A DNA stretch of 64,000 nucleotides from Synaphobranchus kaupii (GCA_029718625.1 CM056379.1:66119626-66183625); one strand, 5' to 3'. Shown: positions 33,619 to 45,634, counted from the first letter of the stretch. The notes: generated by a model from the sequence alone, not told the origin. Numbers and translations: made by a program.

Positions 33619-34824
33619 CAGGGCTTAACATGCTAAATACCAAACTTCTCCTTTAATAAAAGGCAAAGAAAATTAAATAGTCCAAAAATATTATTTGAAT
33701 TTAATATGCATGTTTATGTTTTGATTTCACGTGCTGAAATGTTCTGTTGAAAACAGAAAATGGCCTATGTATTTAAACAAGGAATTTAATCATTTTATTT
33801 ATTTTACTCCTTTACTTGTGGGATTCGGTTAGGACTTCGGCCGATTCTTAACTGGTGGATTCGGGCGAACCCTAAAAATATGAATTTGGTGCATCCCTAG
33901 CTTGTTCCTTTGCCGACGTTTTACTGAGCAAAAGCAGGACTCCATTTTTTTCATGGTGCATTTTTTTTTTAAGAACCTATGTAATTAATTCCAAAATTTA
34001 TTTGCGTTTGGGGTGAATATATTATCCAACCCTCCTTTCGTAGATAGAAGTAGACGGTTGACTGAAATTTAGTTTTGAGTAGTTTCTGCTGCAAGCCCCC
34101 TCATATTACACGTACACTTTGATATGACTTATCAGGTATAAAATAAGCTTGACACTAAATAACTTGCTATTTACTAATACAGTAAGGTTACAGTTAGGTT
34201 AAGTACGTTAACTAATAAAGTAATGTTTCTTCATATATTTCACAAACAGCCCCATTAATTTATAAAATTCCCCTGGACTTCAGTCGGTGAGGGTAAAACT
34301 TGCCCATTAAAAAAAAATACATACATTTCCTACACTGGTGAGAACGGAGCAATTTTGTATCTGGCAAAGGGGTTAAATATCTTGTTGACAGTCATTGTCA
34401 CCTACATTCACTTCCACTGTCTTTGACCACAAAAGGACAAAAATAACCCCAAAGCTCAAAAAAGGGGCAATGCTTCAGCATCTCCCTCAAATTTCACCGA
34501 CAAAACAAAAAAGATACAAAGCACAGAGAATATTTATGACTAGAACATGCACATGCACAACACACTTGCGCTAACACCCACAGAATTACTGACAGGACAT
34601 TAAGTGAAAACATTTTCCAACCACTGACCTTCTTTTGCTACAATGCACAGTAACAGAGCTCGGATTAAGTCAGCACATTCTGCAGACCTGGGAGTGAAGG
34701 GGTAGCATTTCCACACCAATGCTTACAAGAATGGGGACTGCTGGGCCAAATACTACTTCAGTCACCAGCAACTCACCCAGCTGGCTTACATTCTTTGCTT
34801 TCCAAGCTCCTACTCACACACTCA
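33619..34824. other. Non-coding, contains an hAT-type end
   Basis: GGTGCATCCCTA at about 33,888-33,899 with upstream TTCGGCCGATTC motifs resembles the right end of a TAGGGATGCACC-type hAT. A similar end (GGATACACCCCTA) lies at about 32,763-32,775. Left ends were not found. No gene seen. Confidence 0.4.
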
Positions 34825-35360
34825 AAATATTCCAGCCAATAGCGAAGACTCTTATCTTTCAGACAAGCCCTCATTCAACACAATGTGTTAGGTTGTCACA
34901 ACGGAACAATTGAGCGTAAGTGGCGGAGGCGTCTAAGCGTAAAGTTCCTACCAAGATGGCGCAGAAGTGTGTTTAGCTTGTAGCAGCTAGCTACATCCCG
35001 TTTAGCAAAGTATGATTCATTAGGCAACGGCGTCTGTTCAACTTTTTGCTTTACAGTCTCTTTCATACAGTTTTTGGTTAGTTATGTCTAGGTTATTCAG
35101 GCGTTTCTCTGTGCAGCAGGTCCTAGCCCGAAGATGTTTTTGCGATGTTGTCTCAGTGACGCTGAGTGGTAAGCAAACAGGTATACCAGTGCGAATTCAC
35201 TGTTATGTATAAAACAAATCCCTCTGAATTAAATGAATATAGCCAACATTACTATATTGTAACAATGGCAAGCTAGCTAGCAAAATTACACATAGCAGCT
35301 GGCTATCTATTTGTGTCTGAGACGAGCTGTTCCGAGTTTTTTTTAAATTAAATGGCGTCT
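34825..35360 (+). repeat. Duplicated segment with promoter-like sequence (copy 2)
   Basis: Direct counterpart of 14,400-14,922. Shared anchors are TTCCAGCCAATAGC, CAAGATGGCG, TTTCATACAGTTTTTGGTTA, ATGTCTAGGTTATTCAGG and GTGCGAATTCACTGTTATG. Confidence 0.8.
35084..35168 (+). CDS. Candidate first coding exon of an unidentified gene
   Basis: YY1-like CAAGATGGCG at 34952-34961 lies about 130 bp before an ATG opening MSRLFRRFSVQQVLARRCF, then an in-frame donor CTGAGTG|GTAAGC at 35168/35169. The peptide is Arg-rich with no acidic residue in its first 20 positions, like a mitochondrial presequence. The arrangement (YY1 motif, short leader, presequence, donor) is typical of housekeeping genes. But the segment is repetitive in this window and no downstream exon was found, so it may be a duplicated exon or part of a repeat. 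Gene unrecognised. Confidence 0.3.
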
Positions 35361-35960
35361 GACGTGTTTGTTTAGAAGTTATTGTTCACATTAGTAAATT
35401 GTTCTGTATGCAGTACAGCAGGCTGTGCAGGTAAACGAATAAGCAAATTATGCATGATGTAACATGAGGGAGAGATAACATGAGGATGAGTTTGTTGTTG
35501 ATTATTATGCAGGGTTTTATTTTATCTAGGAAACTGGTGGACATTTGAAATCGTTTGCATAAGGTCCGTTTACCTGGACTCACTTCTGGCTAATGGGGCT
35601 AAAGTGCGAATTATAAAACGAATCCCTCTGAATTAAGTGAATATAGCTAACATTACTATATTGTAACAATGGCAAGCTAGCCAGCAAAATTACACATAGC
35701 AGCTAGCTATCTATTTGTGTCTGAGACGAGCTGTTCCGAGTTTCTTTTGAATGCAATGGCGTCTGAAGGGTTTGTTTTGTTCCACATGAGTAAATTGTTC
35801 TGTAAGCAGTACAGCAGGCTCTGCAGGTAAACGAATGAGCAATTTATGCATGACCTAACACGAGGGAGAGATAACATGAGGATGAGTTTGTTGTTGTTGA
35901 TTATTATGCAGCGGTTTATTTTATCTAGGGTGGACATTTGATTTGATATACCTGGACTAA
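35195..35960 (+). repeat. Two tandem copies of an approximately 380-bp unit
   Basis: About 35,195-35,590 and 35,600-35,960 are similar head-to-tail copies. Both contain GAATCCCTCTGAATTAA..., ACTATATTGTAACAATGG, TTTGTGTCTGAGACGAGCTG, GTAAATTGTTCTGTA and GAGGGAGAGATAACATGAGG. The unit overlaps the 3' part of the duplicated segment above. Confidence 0.85.
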
Positions 35961-37079
35961 TTTCTGGGTAATGAGGCTCTGGTAGAATACAAGATTCACT
36001 GTGCTGCTACATGGGTTTGGAGACTTTGGGGACCACGGGTAGGCTAGTTAGTTGTGTAATATGAAACACACCAAAGACACATCTAAAAATTAACTTTTAT
36101 TGGCAGTTATCAAATTTTATTGTAAAACTTTAAAAAAAGGAATCATATTGAGACTTTTCTGGAACCTTGCCATTTTGCACAATTTGTGCCAACTTTGGAA
36201 ACCGAAATGGTTCACCTGAAAAAAAGCTCTGTAGAATTTGAATGGTTTGATATATAGACACCATTTTTTTTAGCAGAGATAGGCAGCATATTGAGGAATC
36301 ACAAAGAGGAGTTATTTCCTCCATAGCACTTGTAGCATAATTTCTGTACATAAATTGTTGTAATTAAGTAGCAAAACGTGTCTGTATATGAATTATGACT
36401 GCTTAGTCATAATAGTGCAGTTCTCTGTTTTAATAAAAGCTATGAACCATATTTGTAGTCTTTACAGTTTTTGAGATAAACAGCTTTGTTGGTCACTAGT
36501 AAAAACGGCAAAATATACCAATTCTCGCCTCTTGGTATTAAGAGGTTAATAAGCATTAACACAACCACATTTAGATTATACTTAGAATGAAAACCAGATG
36601 TATTAATTACTCGGTTATCAAAGTTCTTAAAGTCGCTAAACGTAAAAAAAAACACTAACGTTACGGCATGGGCTAGTGACAGTATGTGCTCCGCCACAAC
36701 TCAAAAGGCAGATTATGGAACGTCAATTCACAGTTATAGAAAACTCCCCCTTCCGCTCAAATTAGATTAGACACTGTTGTCCCAAAACGTCAAAAGGTGG
36801 ATAGTTAAAATGGCTCCAGTGGGGAACCTGTATTACTGTGTAAGGTAAGCATTCGTTTGACACTGTCCAAACTAAGTACATTAATGTCCCTACAATCCTC
36901 GTTCCAATCAACTAACAAAGCAGTGAGCCATGTTAAAGCCCCAATGGCCTCGGGCGCGAAGGCTGGCACGTTTTGGTCCTGATAAGACACTTTGCTTTAC
37001 CAAACTAGCAAACGGTGAGAGAAAACTTGGCGCCTTAATTCCACATAAATTAAACCTTTACTACGAACATTGGAAAATA
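35961..37079. other. Non-coding, with one unexplained open frame
   Basis: The minus-strand frame 36,990-36,805 encodes 61 residues (MSYQDQNVPAFAPEAIGALT...) without low complexity. On the plus strand the same place has ATGGCTCCAGTGG...TGTGTAAG|GTAAGC (36,810-36,847), a possible tiny exon. Neither is recognised. Confidence 0.25.
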
Positions 37080-37960
37080 GAGAAATTATTATGTAGGCTA
37101 CGTTAGCTAACGTAATACAGATAACGTTATAGGCATGGGGTGCGCTCAAGTTTATGGACTAATTCACATGAATGGTTTACCGCTAGCTACGTTACGCGTA
37201 AATTAAAGTAACTTGGCTAACGTTACACTAAAGCAAACAAAAAAATTAAAAGGTAACGTACGTCAGACTCGCTTACGTTAGCTACAACCTTTGTCTTCTA
37301 ACTTTCAAACTATTTGCTTGATAGCTAACGTTACCTCTGTGTCACCAGCCAAGAAGCAAAGATGGCAAAACTAAAAAAGCTGGCTAACACTACAATTTGT
37401 ATTTTGTTCGCTGGTCAGCTAGCATTTCAAGCAGATTTATCTAAAGCGACAGACCGTTTTAAAAAATCGTGCTGGACAGATAACGTTAGCGCTAACATTG
37501 TCTAGCGAAGTAAAACAAGCGGTTATCTATCCAGCCAAGTTTTGCATAACGCTAACGCACTGCAACAATAACGGATTCTTCCAATACCATCTGCATCGGC
37601 AGTTTCCCTATGGTTAACGTTACAGAAAAGGGAGACCTTAACGTTATCTACAAAATTACAACGAATAACGTTACTGTAACTCGCCACTTTCCATCTAGCT
37701 ATCTAACGTTACAGCTATGTAGCTAGCCGGACAGTAACGTTACGTTAATTTAAGGTCAGCCAGTAACTCAATACAAAGACAGCTAACGTTAGCTACATTC
37801 ACTGGTACAGCAAAAATACAGGAACATTAACGCAATTTATTTTGTCTGCATTTTATACGGTGATTGATGATGACAAAGTAACTAACAAGTAAGCTAGCGC
37901 CCAACCTGCCTAATGTAAGCTAGCTAGCTATAACGTTACAGCTAACAAAGAAAAAGGAGG
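37080..37960. repeat. AACGTTA/GCTAACGTTAGC-rich tract
   Basis: The palindromic core AACGTT recurs more than a dozen times within about 880 bp, usually as TAACGTTA or GCTAACGTTAGC, mixed with GCTAGC motifs. This is a simple-motif enrichment rather than an ordered tandem array. Confidence 0.7.
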
Positions 37961-37965
37961 AACCT

Positions 37966-38470
37966 ACCACGTGATGAGGCAGAGTCCCGGGGAATTTCAG
38001 CAACAATTCCCCGCAGTTCGCAGGAAAATATATTTTTTATTTTTTATTTTAAACCAAGGATACCAGCTTAATACGGACAATCCCTTCCTTTCTGGTCGAA
38101 ACCCTCTCTAATGGGTTCCGCTGTGTGTTACTGTTACCCCGTGTCGCGCTTATCTCGTAATCACGAAATGGGCGAAACGACAACCAGTAAGAAACAGACC
38201 TCGCTTGGTAGTTAAAATTGTAGAACGAAAAACTGGATCCTTTCCGGTCCAACTGTTTCCCGCTTTGTTTTATTCCAGACTCTTTCTTGATATTGCAATA
38301 TGTACCACGTTTATCTTGAATATTTTGTTGTTCTGGAAGAGCGACGTTCGGAAAATGGCGGCTCGCTCCTCACCCTCGGATTTCCAGTCTGACAAACACA
38401 GAATCGTATAGTACAGTCGCGGCGGGAGACATTCCTCCTGTTCGCCGCTAGAGTGAAGGACTCGTACATC
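37966..38470 (-). promoter_or_regulatory. kansl1: Candidate KANSL1 promoter and untranslated exon 1
   Basis: Local CpG-rich region upstream of KANSL1 exon 2 in the gene's orientation. It contains a YY1-like AAAATGGCGGC at 38,352-38,362, GGCGGGA, TTCCGG motifs and a CACGTG E-box at 37,968-37,973. On the minus strand CATCACGTG|GTAGGT at 37,968/37,967 could be the exon 1 donor. No transcript evidence; the YY1 motif points along the plus strand, so a divergent transcript is equally possible. Confidence 0.35.
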
Positions 38471-41400
38471 GAGGACGTACGTACGTGTTGGTGCCAGAAC
38501 TACGAGAAGGTGCTTACCATCAATGTGCGCAATAATATGCAGACCATGCGACGAACAGAAATTGCTTGAACACCATAGTGGCTCCACCTGATTGTAGCCA
38601 ACTAACTTGCAGTATGCGTCAGTCCAATGTTTGAGCATCAATGCCGAAATTAAGTTACACTTAAATTAAAGGCCTATATATTGGTAAACTATCAAAAGGA
38701 TTAATGATGCTTATTCTGCGGGCTCAATAACCTATTTAAGCAATCTTTGAAAAGTCAAACATATTAGGGCAAGATTTAGGCTATGTAAAAATGACGGCAA
38801 TGAGAATTATATTTGCCAACACCAGAACAGTAGGCTACATTTATGCAGGACAGATTATTCAGTCTAAAAACGAATACCTCTCTTTGGCTGGACGTCAGAT
38901 ATACAAAAAAAATTAACTAAGGTTCCCGCTAGAGGTAATCCAGCACATTACCACAGTGCTAGACTGTCTGGAATTGCAAAAAGCACTGAATTCTAGTTCT
39001 TGGGCGGGGCGCGGGTATGAGGGATATGGCGTGAGGGAAGACGCCCCAGCGGAACACACTTCGTCTTTTCAAACGCTGTATCATCTTACACATAACAGGT
39101 TCACAATACCCTTATGAATCGCGCGCATATTATGACCTCGTGTGGCAGGATTCCAAAACGCCCATCGTGGACTAAAGAAAATATTCTTTACAGCACTGCC
39201 ATTAGGCTACACGCGTGCAACGATTCAAAAGCAGGCACGCGTCATACCGCTAAGCACATTCCGTCTTTCACTTTTGTGTCGCAGTGCTCTGACTGGGGAC
39301 ACCTATTTCCTTCCCTCCACTTGTGAAAATTGTAAAATGTTAGCATTTTTAATTAATAGCTACGCAAGAAGAAAAAGCGATTCTAACTAGCCTAGTTGGC
39401 TACACACCAAACGTAGCCTACCGCTTCCGTCATAATAAACGGAAGCCATAAAAAAAACTTAACCAAACTTTAATTACTTTTTTTAATAAATGTTAACTAT
39501 AGCCTACCTTCGTTTATTTTAAAACTACAATTTGATGTCTGATAAAACTAGCCATCTAACCAACTTTAAGATATTTTATAACACGTATATTTGCATGTAG
39601 CCTAATTCTATAACCTAGTCAACGTTAATTCAAGTCTACTTTTTCAAGCAAACCGATGTGTGGATTCCCACGCTTATCTGCTTGGATAATCTGCACAATA
39701 TGGAATGACCACATACAGTCCATTATTTAGCCTATGCCATTGCAATTTCACTTAACATTTGAGGTGGCGCCACCATGCGCTAAAACGACATATGTTGGCT
39801 GCCTGAAACCAGGCCCTATAATTAAAAATGGAGCCATTTTAATAGTCGATTAATAATTAACCTTCTAAGTCGACCCCCCTACCATGCATGCATCTGCCAT
39901 CGACCTGCTTACTTCAGTCGATGCAAACGATGTAGAAGTTTAAATAGACAGCTCGATATCATACCTCAGCACACCAGGTGAACAAACTGAGAATTAGGCT
40001 ACACCACCTACCTGTGATAAAAAAGTATCCATCTTCCGTGGTTTTCCAAAATCCAAATCCGGTCCTGATATATCCATCAATTTAAGACATCATCCAAGCG
40101 CAGAACGGGCAGTAGCTAGCCTACTATTCCAAAAACAACCTGAGGACACTGAAGAAATACAATGATTCGGTGACGGTTGTATTCTAGCCGAATACACACC
40201 AGATTAATGTTGCAATTTTTTCCCCAAAATTGAAACTATGACCACCCCGTTTCTGAAATTCATTGTTGACAGAACTAAAAAAGAGGCGATGAACAGATGT
40301 TTAAACTTTGTCTTGCAACAAATTTTGTATTGCATCAAATTTCCAATACATAAGTAGCCTATTACCGTAGCCTAGTTTATAAAATTGTATCTTACACTCG
40401 AATGATAATTTAATGTGAATAACGTTTATTTATGACATGGATTAGGCTAATATAAATGATGAAACTGTGGCCCATTTACTACACACACCTGAAAATGTTT
40501 AAGTCATTTGGTAGGCTAGCCAACATTTTTCCTAATTTTGGTAAGGCTAACGTTAGCTGGTTACAGCTATAGCATCTAATTTTTCAATAGCCTATGCAGC
40601 TGAATGTCGTGTCCCAATTAAAAGCTCGGTAATCTTCAGATGAATGGTTTCTAATGTTTTTAATCAATGCATTTTCATTACATTTTGTAACATTACGTGT
40701 GTTGGAAACAAGTAACAAGTGAAATGTGCAAGCGAATACTCAACCCGTTTCTATGAAGCATCAACGTGGCTAGCTAGCTATCTTAGCAGCAAGAAGCCTT
40801 ACATCATATCAGTAATATCTCATTAGCTTGGACAACCTACCATGATCGAATTTACTGGATGGGGTCTAAATGTAATAGGCTACTAATTAATTTTATGAAT
40901 TTTACATAGGAAAAGTTAGCGTGTAACGTTGAATATCGAATGTGTGGCTGGTACAACATGCCAGATCGCTAGCCAGATAGATTTGCAACCTTAGCTAGCT
41001 TTGGCCTCGAATAGTTGATAACCAGGCTACTTATGTACAGCCATTCAAATTTTTCATTTTACGTGAAATAATGTGTAAAAATACATGAATTTACCTACTC
41101 ATTTAATATTCGTAAATATTTCTTTCCTTTGCAAGGGTTCATCACCTGGACCTAGCTATAGCTATTTTGTCTTACTGTAGAACGAACGAACTACTATTTT
41201 GGCCTGTTGACTCTATCACCACACCGAAGTATGCAATTTGCAAAACTGTGCAACGTTGTTGAAACTATCGGACATATTCCACTTCCACTCTGCAGTCCTT
41301 GTGTTGTGTAAAACTACTTGTTTAATTGTTTTACATACAATAAAACACAGTTTTTTAAATGTCAGAATGTGAAATCCATATTCGCTTACCTGCACAGATC

Positions 41401-41552
41401 AACCAGCCTTGAATTAAAACAGCCCGCCTACCTTGCTTTGTGATTTGACAATTCCGTAAATCTACGCTATCCATTGGCTTACATAGCTGCCATTTCTCTA
41501 AGTGGGGCGTAAAAGTAAGGTTTTTTTTGTTCACTCACTCCCCACGTGGGTC
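38471..41552. other. Non-coding intergenic or upstream sequence
   Basis: No exon or complete repeat recognised. AT-rich with scattered GCTAGC motifs (for example about 40,770 and 40,960). Confidence 0.4.
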
Positions 41553-43387
41553 AATATTTTTTTTATATATTTTTTTATTAGAACAAAATTTACAACACAA
41601 GATAGGGAAAAATGACAATTGACACAAATACATGGACAGATTAAAAAATATATAAAAAGAAATATTCATAATAATTATATTAATTAATCATGCAATCATG
41701 AAATAAATTAGATAATATACTGAGCAACCTAATTAGAAAATTTAAACTTTAAGGGATTTGAAATAGTTTCTAAAATCATTAACAAAAGAAATTGAGGGTT
41801 TAGTGCCTTTTCATTTGCATATGTGTACATGATATTTACCCATAATAATGCTCAAATTAATTAGATCACCCAGCTTATTAGGGATGCTCTCCATATAGAA
41901 TTGAATATGACTAAATTCAAAAGGAGGTATATTTTGCACTTTTAAAGACAACCATTCATTAATGTTAACCCAAAAACATTTTGGAAAAAAAAAACATGAG
42001 AAAAATAAATGCTCAAGAGTTTCTACCTAAAAAGTACAAGGATTTGATTGAAATCTAAATCTTTTATGAAGGAAATAAGGGTATACTGTAGTAATGATTT
42101 TGAAATGGGTCTCTTTAACCTTAGGGTAAAACAGGGCAATTAAGATAAAAGGAGAAGGATTTTTCTAATATAGACCGACTTTTAATCCCCTTTAATATAT
42201 AGGCAACCCCAACATTAAAATCTCCAAAATATATGGTGTTTTAGGATATTTCGCAAATAATTATTTCCTGTGAAATATCAATGTCATTAATTTTCAATGT
42301 CAGCAGAAATGCTTTCACATTGTATCGGTTACATTTCTCCCAACTGGTATGGACCCAAATGCAGGACTCGGACAAATTCGCAATAAAGCTCCGAAGGAGT
42401 ATTTTATTAAGACAAGCAATCAAACAACAAAGAGGGAGAGTTAGGTAAGGGTCTGGATACAGGGTTGGCGGTAACCAAAAGGGGAGATGAACAGGGTAAG
42501 CGAGACAGGAGCTGGGCGAATGGCAGACAAACCGGTGACAAACTGGATGCAGGGTTGGCGAAGGCAATGGCAGAGCAGGGAAAGCAGGCTGGCGGGCAAA
42601 CTGGAAAAAGGCAGACTTGACAAGTTAGCAAACACAACAGACAATGACCGAGTAACACGTCTAACAAACACGACCTGATGTAACAAACTAGCAACGAGAC
42701 AAGGAGAGAAGGGAGAATAAATAGAGAGACTAATGAGTGAAGCGTGAGGAATGTATGCCAGAATGAATGAGCTGACGAGAGTGCGTGTGGAATGCGAACA
42801 GGGAAGGCGAGTGATAGGCTGAGGGATAATGAGAGGGGAATCTGACCAGAAAAGAAAAAAAATATTTTTCTTTTTCTGGTCATAGAGGGGAATGAGGAAG
42901 TGAGGAGGACAAAACCATGCCCAGCCTGCACAACGTGGAAGACAGACAAGGAAACATAAAAACATGACATGAAACGAGAGGAATGGGGAAAACAGGGAGA
43001 ACAATAGAAAAGTGGACTGGAAGGGAGCGGCAGATGTAACAGTAATATTGAAGGGTATTTTTTATAATTGAATTAGTGGAAAAGGAATCGCTTTGCCAAT
43101 TTTATTATATTCTCTATTAGAGACAAATATATTATATTTTGACATTACATCTTTATGAGACAAGAATAGGCCATTACCATCCATAATACCCCCGATAAAT
43201 ATAATATTTTTTGTAAACCATTCTAATTTAAATAATGATTTTCTGTTTACCACAATAACCCTGTTATTCCATAATGTAGAATTATGTGGAGAGAAATTAT
43301 GGGTAAATATCATTTTGGAAAAAAGGCTTGCCGAAGGAAGTTTGACAACTTTATCGGAAGTTTTGATAACTCAAAATCACATTGTCT
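41553..43387 (-). mobile_element. L1/Tx1-type LINE 3' end, split by an LTR
   Basis: A poly-T run at about 41,553-41,573 marks the 3' A-tail of a minus-strand LINE. Upstream is the degenerate ORF2 C-terminus: 43,313-43,062 (NSTLWNNRVIVVNRKSLFKL, ILFVSNREYN region) and, past the LTR, pieces such as ISQEIIICEIS, SIIMGKYHVHICK and KPSISFVNDFRNYFKSLK that match the endings of fish L1/Tx1 ORF2 as I know them. No RT core is present, so it is 5'-truncated. Confidence 0.7.
42329..43037 (+). mobile_element. LTR-like element inserted in the LINE
   Basis: Begins GTTACATTTCTCCCAACTGG and ends ...GGCAGATGTAACA, with GGACCCAAATGCAGGACTCG near the start. The same organisation (TGTTACG...GATGTAACA, GACTCAAACGCACGACTC) recurs at 63,164-63,994, so the two are one family. 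Exact target duplication not resolved. Probable solo LTR, orientation uncertain. Confidence 0.6.
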
Positions 43388-44101
43388 TGTCATGGTTATT
43401 GGCAGTCTCCGTAGTTCTCTGCGGTTCTACTTTTTTCCTTTTTGGCGTCGTCGGTACGCTCTATCGGATTTTTTCCGCCTCCGTTCCGGTGTTTGTATCT
43501 TGCCCGGCAATTATTCCATGCACCTGTTTTGCGTTTCCTGCCGGCTATAAATGCCTCAGGACTTCCGCATTTCCTCACTTCGATATTGTGTTTGCTATGT
43601 TGACAACGAAGTCGGTAAGTTATAGGAAAAATTCAGTCGTTGCATTTCTGGTTCGTACGAATAAGAAACGCAGCAAGTCCGGTTATAAGAATTAGGATTA
43701 GATTGGTTTTCTCTTTTCTTTCTAATCTTTCTTTATCCTTTATTCTTTTTACCTGTTACCATTTGTGTTCAGCTCTTTCGCCACAAGAGCTTTGGATAAC
43801 AGGTCTTCTTTTCTATTCTTTTCCTTCACTCGTTCTCTCGAGTTTTGTTTTGTTTCTCTACCTCCTGTTACGCCTAATGATTTAGTGCGTGAGGTTCTTT
43901 TGTTATTCATTCTCGCTGTTTATCGAGACTCGCCTCCTTTTGAGGTTGCTTTGTTTTGGCTTGTGCTAGGGAAGTTTTGCTCCCGTTCTTTTGTTTACCT
44001 ATCCCCTGGTGCGGGTACCCCTGTGGCCCCTCTTTTTAAGATACGCTTTTAGAATCCTTCTCGGTCGCGTCTGGTTCTCGAACCATAACACAACCCTTAC
44101 A
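43388..44101 (+). mobile_element. Gypsy-type 5' LTR
   Basis: Begins TGTCATGG, the same start as the solo LTR at 48397, and ends ...CCCTTACA just before gag. Contains CGGCTATAAATGCCTC (TATA, about 43,543) and T/C-rich U5-like sequence. The LTR-to-ATG distance is only 17 bp, leaving no normal primer-binding leader, so the 3' boundary is approximate or the leader is deleted. Confidence 0.6.
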
Positions 44102-44118
44102 GAATATCGAAGTGAAGT

Positions 44119-45216
44119 ATGGAAGAACCAGCAACATCTAAGGAGTCTTATCAAACGCTGGCCAGTCCGGGCGCTACGGGGGTTACCTCTGAAGAGGCAC
44201 TCCTTTCCCTGCAAATACAACAAGGCCAATTGAGGGAGCAGTTGCATAGCCAGGGAGAATGCCTACATAAATTAACAGAGAGTCTGCATAGACTTTCTGT
44301 GGCAGTCAATCCTCCCCCAGTTACACAAGAACATACACCTCCCATACCCACGCCACGTACCCTTAAAGAGCCCAAGCTCCAGTTACCATCTCATTATGGT
44401 GGGCAACCGGGGAAATGCCGGCCGTTTTTAACACAGTGCCTGATATTTTTTCAAGCGCAGCACTTTTCCACACCGGAATCCCAGGTAGCGTTTGTGTTAT
44501 CCCTATTGAACGACCAGGCTCTCGCTTGGGCTGATCCCCTAATTCGGGCCAACGCCCCAGTCATTCGTGATCCGGTACAGCTCATGAAGGAGATGCAGCT
44601 GGTCTTCGATCACGAGGTCTCAGGTGAGGAGGCTGCCAGGAAATCGACCAGTTTGCGCCAGGGCACTGACACGGTAGCAGCTTTCTCCATGACATTTCGA
44701 ACGCTAGCCGGGGAGACGGGCTAGCCGGAGGGTCCTCTAAAATCATTATTCCTCCAAGCCTTATCCAACCCCATCAAGGACGCGTTAGCTATGCTCGAAC
44801 CACCCTCTACATTTTGTAACCTGGTAACCACGGCTATATGCCTTGATAAACGGATTAGAGAACATGAACGTGAGCATAAAATCCAACTGGCCCGTTTTAA
44901 ATCCGTGTTATGAATAGATACTCCGCCCAGTATTCCCACCTACTCCTCTGCTGATCAGGAGGAACCTATGCAGGTAGATGGCTCTTCCCTCCACCAAATT
45001 AGGAGAACGAGACCGCGGAAGTACTGGTGCCAATATTGCAAACGCAGGGGTCATACGAAGGATCAATGTCCTAAGTTGGCGGGTAAACGAGGGGTCTCAC
45101 TAGGGAAACCGAGGTCTCCAGTGAGACAAAATAATACTATTCGCGATAGACTTTTAAGGTGGAACGGGAACTCCGCTCTCATTTCAGGTGGAACGGAAAC
45201 TCTGAGTACCATGTGA
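44119..45216 (+). pseudogene. gag: Ty3/Gypsy gag, two premature stops
   Basis: The frame starts MEEPATSKES, includes a coiled-coil-like LREQLHSQGECLHKLTESL, a Pro-rich linker and the conserved Gag region of vertebrate Gypsy elements (PSHYGGQPGKCRPFLTQC, QALAWADPLI, LVFDHEVSGEEAARK, FSMTFRTLAGE). It is cut by TAG at 44722-44724 and TGA at 44911-44913, then continues in the same frame to a CCHC knuckle (CQYCKRRGHTKDQC). It ends at 45,214-45,216. This Gag type is related to that of sushi-ichi-like elements. Pol and the 3' LTR are absent. Confidence 0.88.
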
Positions 45217-45409
45217 TTGAATCGAAGGGAATGTACTGTATTCATCCCCAAAGGTGAATGATTGCCACTAGCAACGTAAATGAACAAAAAAAATAAATAA
45301 TTTATAATAATAATTATTATTATTATTATACATACTAATATACAGTAATGACAATGAATAGGTCTGCCAACCTACTCAATGATGGTCAATCTCTTTACTT
45401 AGTGAACTG
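45217..45409. other. AT-rich non-coding
   Basis: Contains (AAT)n-like runs near 45,290-45,330. No gene. Confidence 0.4.
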
Positions 45410-45629
45410 CACTGTTAAAAATGATTTTTTGACTCAACTTGACTAAGTCAAGTCATCTTGTTGCTTTGACTGAGTTAAGTTGAGTCAAGTTCAGTCAAAA
45501 TATAGTGTCAAGGTTATTACACTTCAATAAATGAATTGATATAACATGTAGTCTGTTGACTCAACTTAACTCAGTCAAAGCAACAAGATGACATGACTTA
45601 GTCAAGTTGAGTCAACAAATCATTTTTTA

Positions 45630-45634
<5 letters not shown>
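45410..45634. mobile_element. 225-bp palindromic MITE
   Basis: Inverted ends CACTGTTAAAAATGATTTTT and, on the other strand, CACTGTAAAAAATGATTTGT. The arms continue as GACTCAACTTGACTAAGTCA on both sides around a short centre. A TG-type flank merges with the (TG)n run on the right, so the duplication cannot be sized. CACTG ends suggest a CACTA/EnSpm- or Chapaev-like origin, unproven. Confidence 0.75.

Noticed and set aside
42407..43004. Two overlapping 187-residue minus-strand frames rich in Ser, Leu and Phe
   Set aside because: They are in different frames of the same pyrimidine-rich LTR sequence, with low complexity and a near-palindromic tract. A repeat artefact.
43284..44052. Several plus-strand frames before Gypsy gag
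   Set aside because: T/C-rich LTR sequence gives long open frames without domains.
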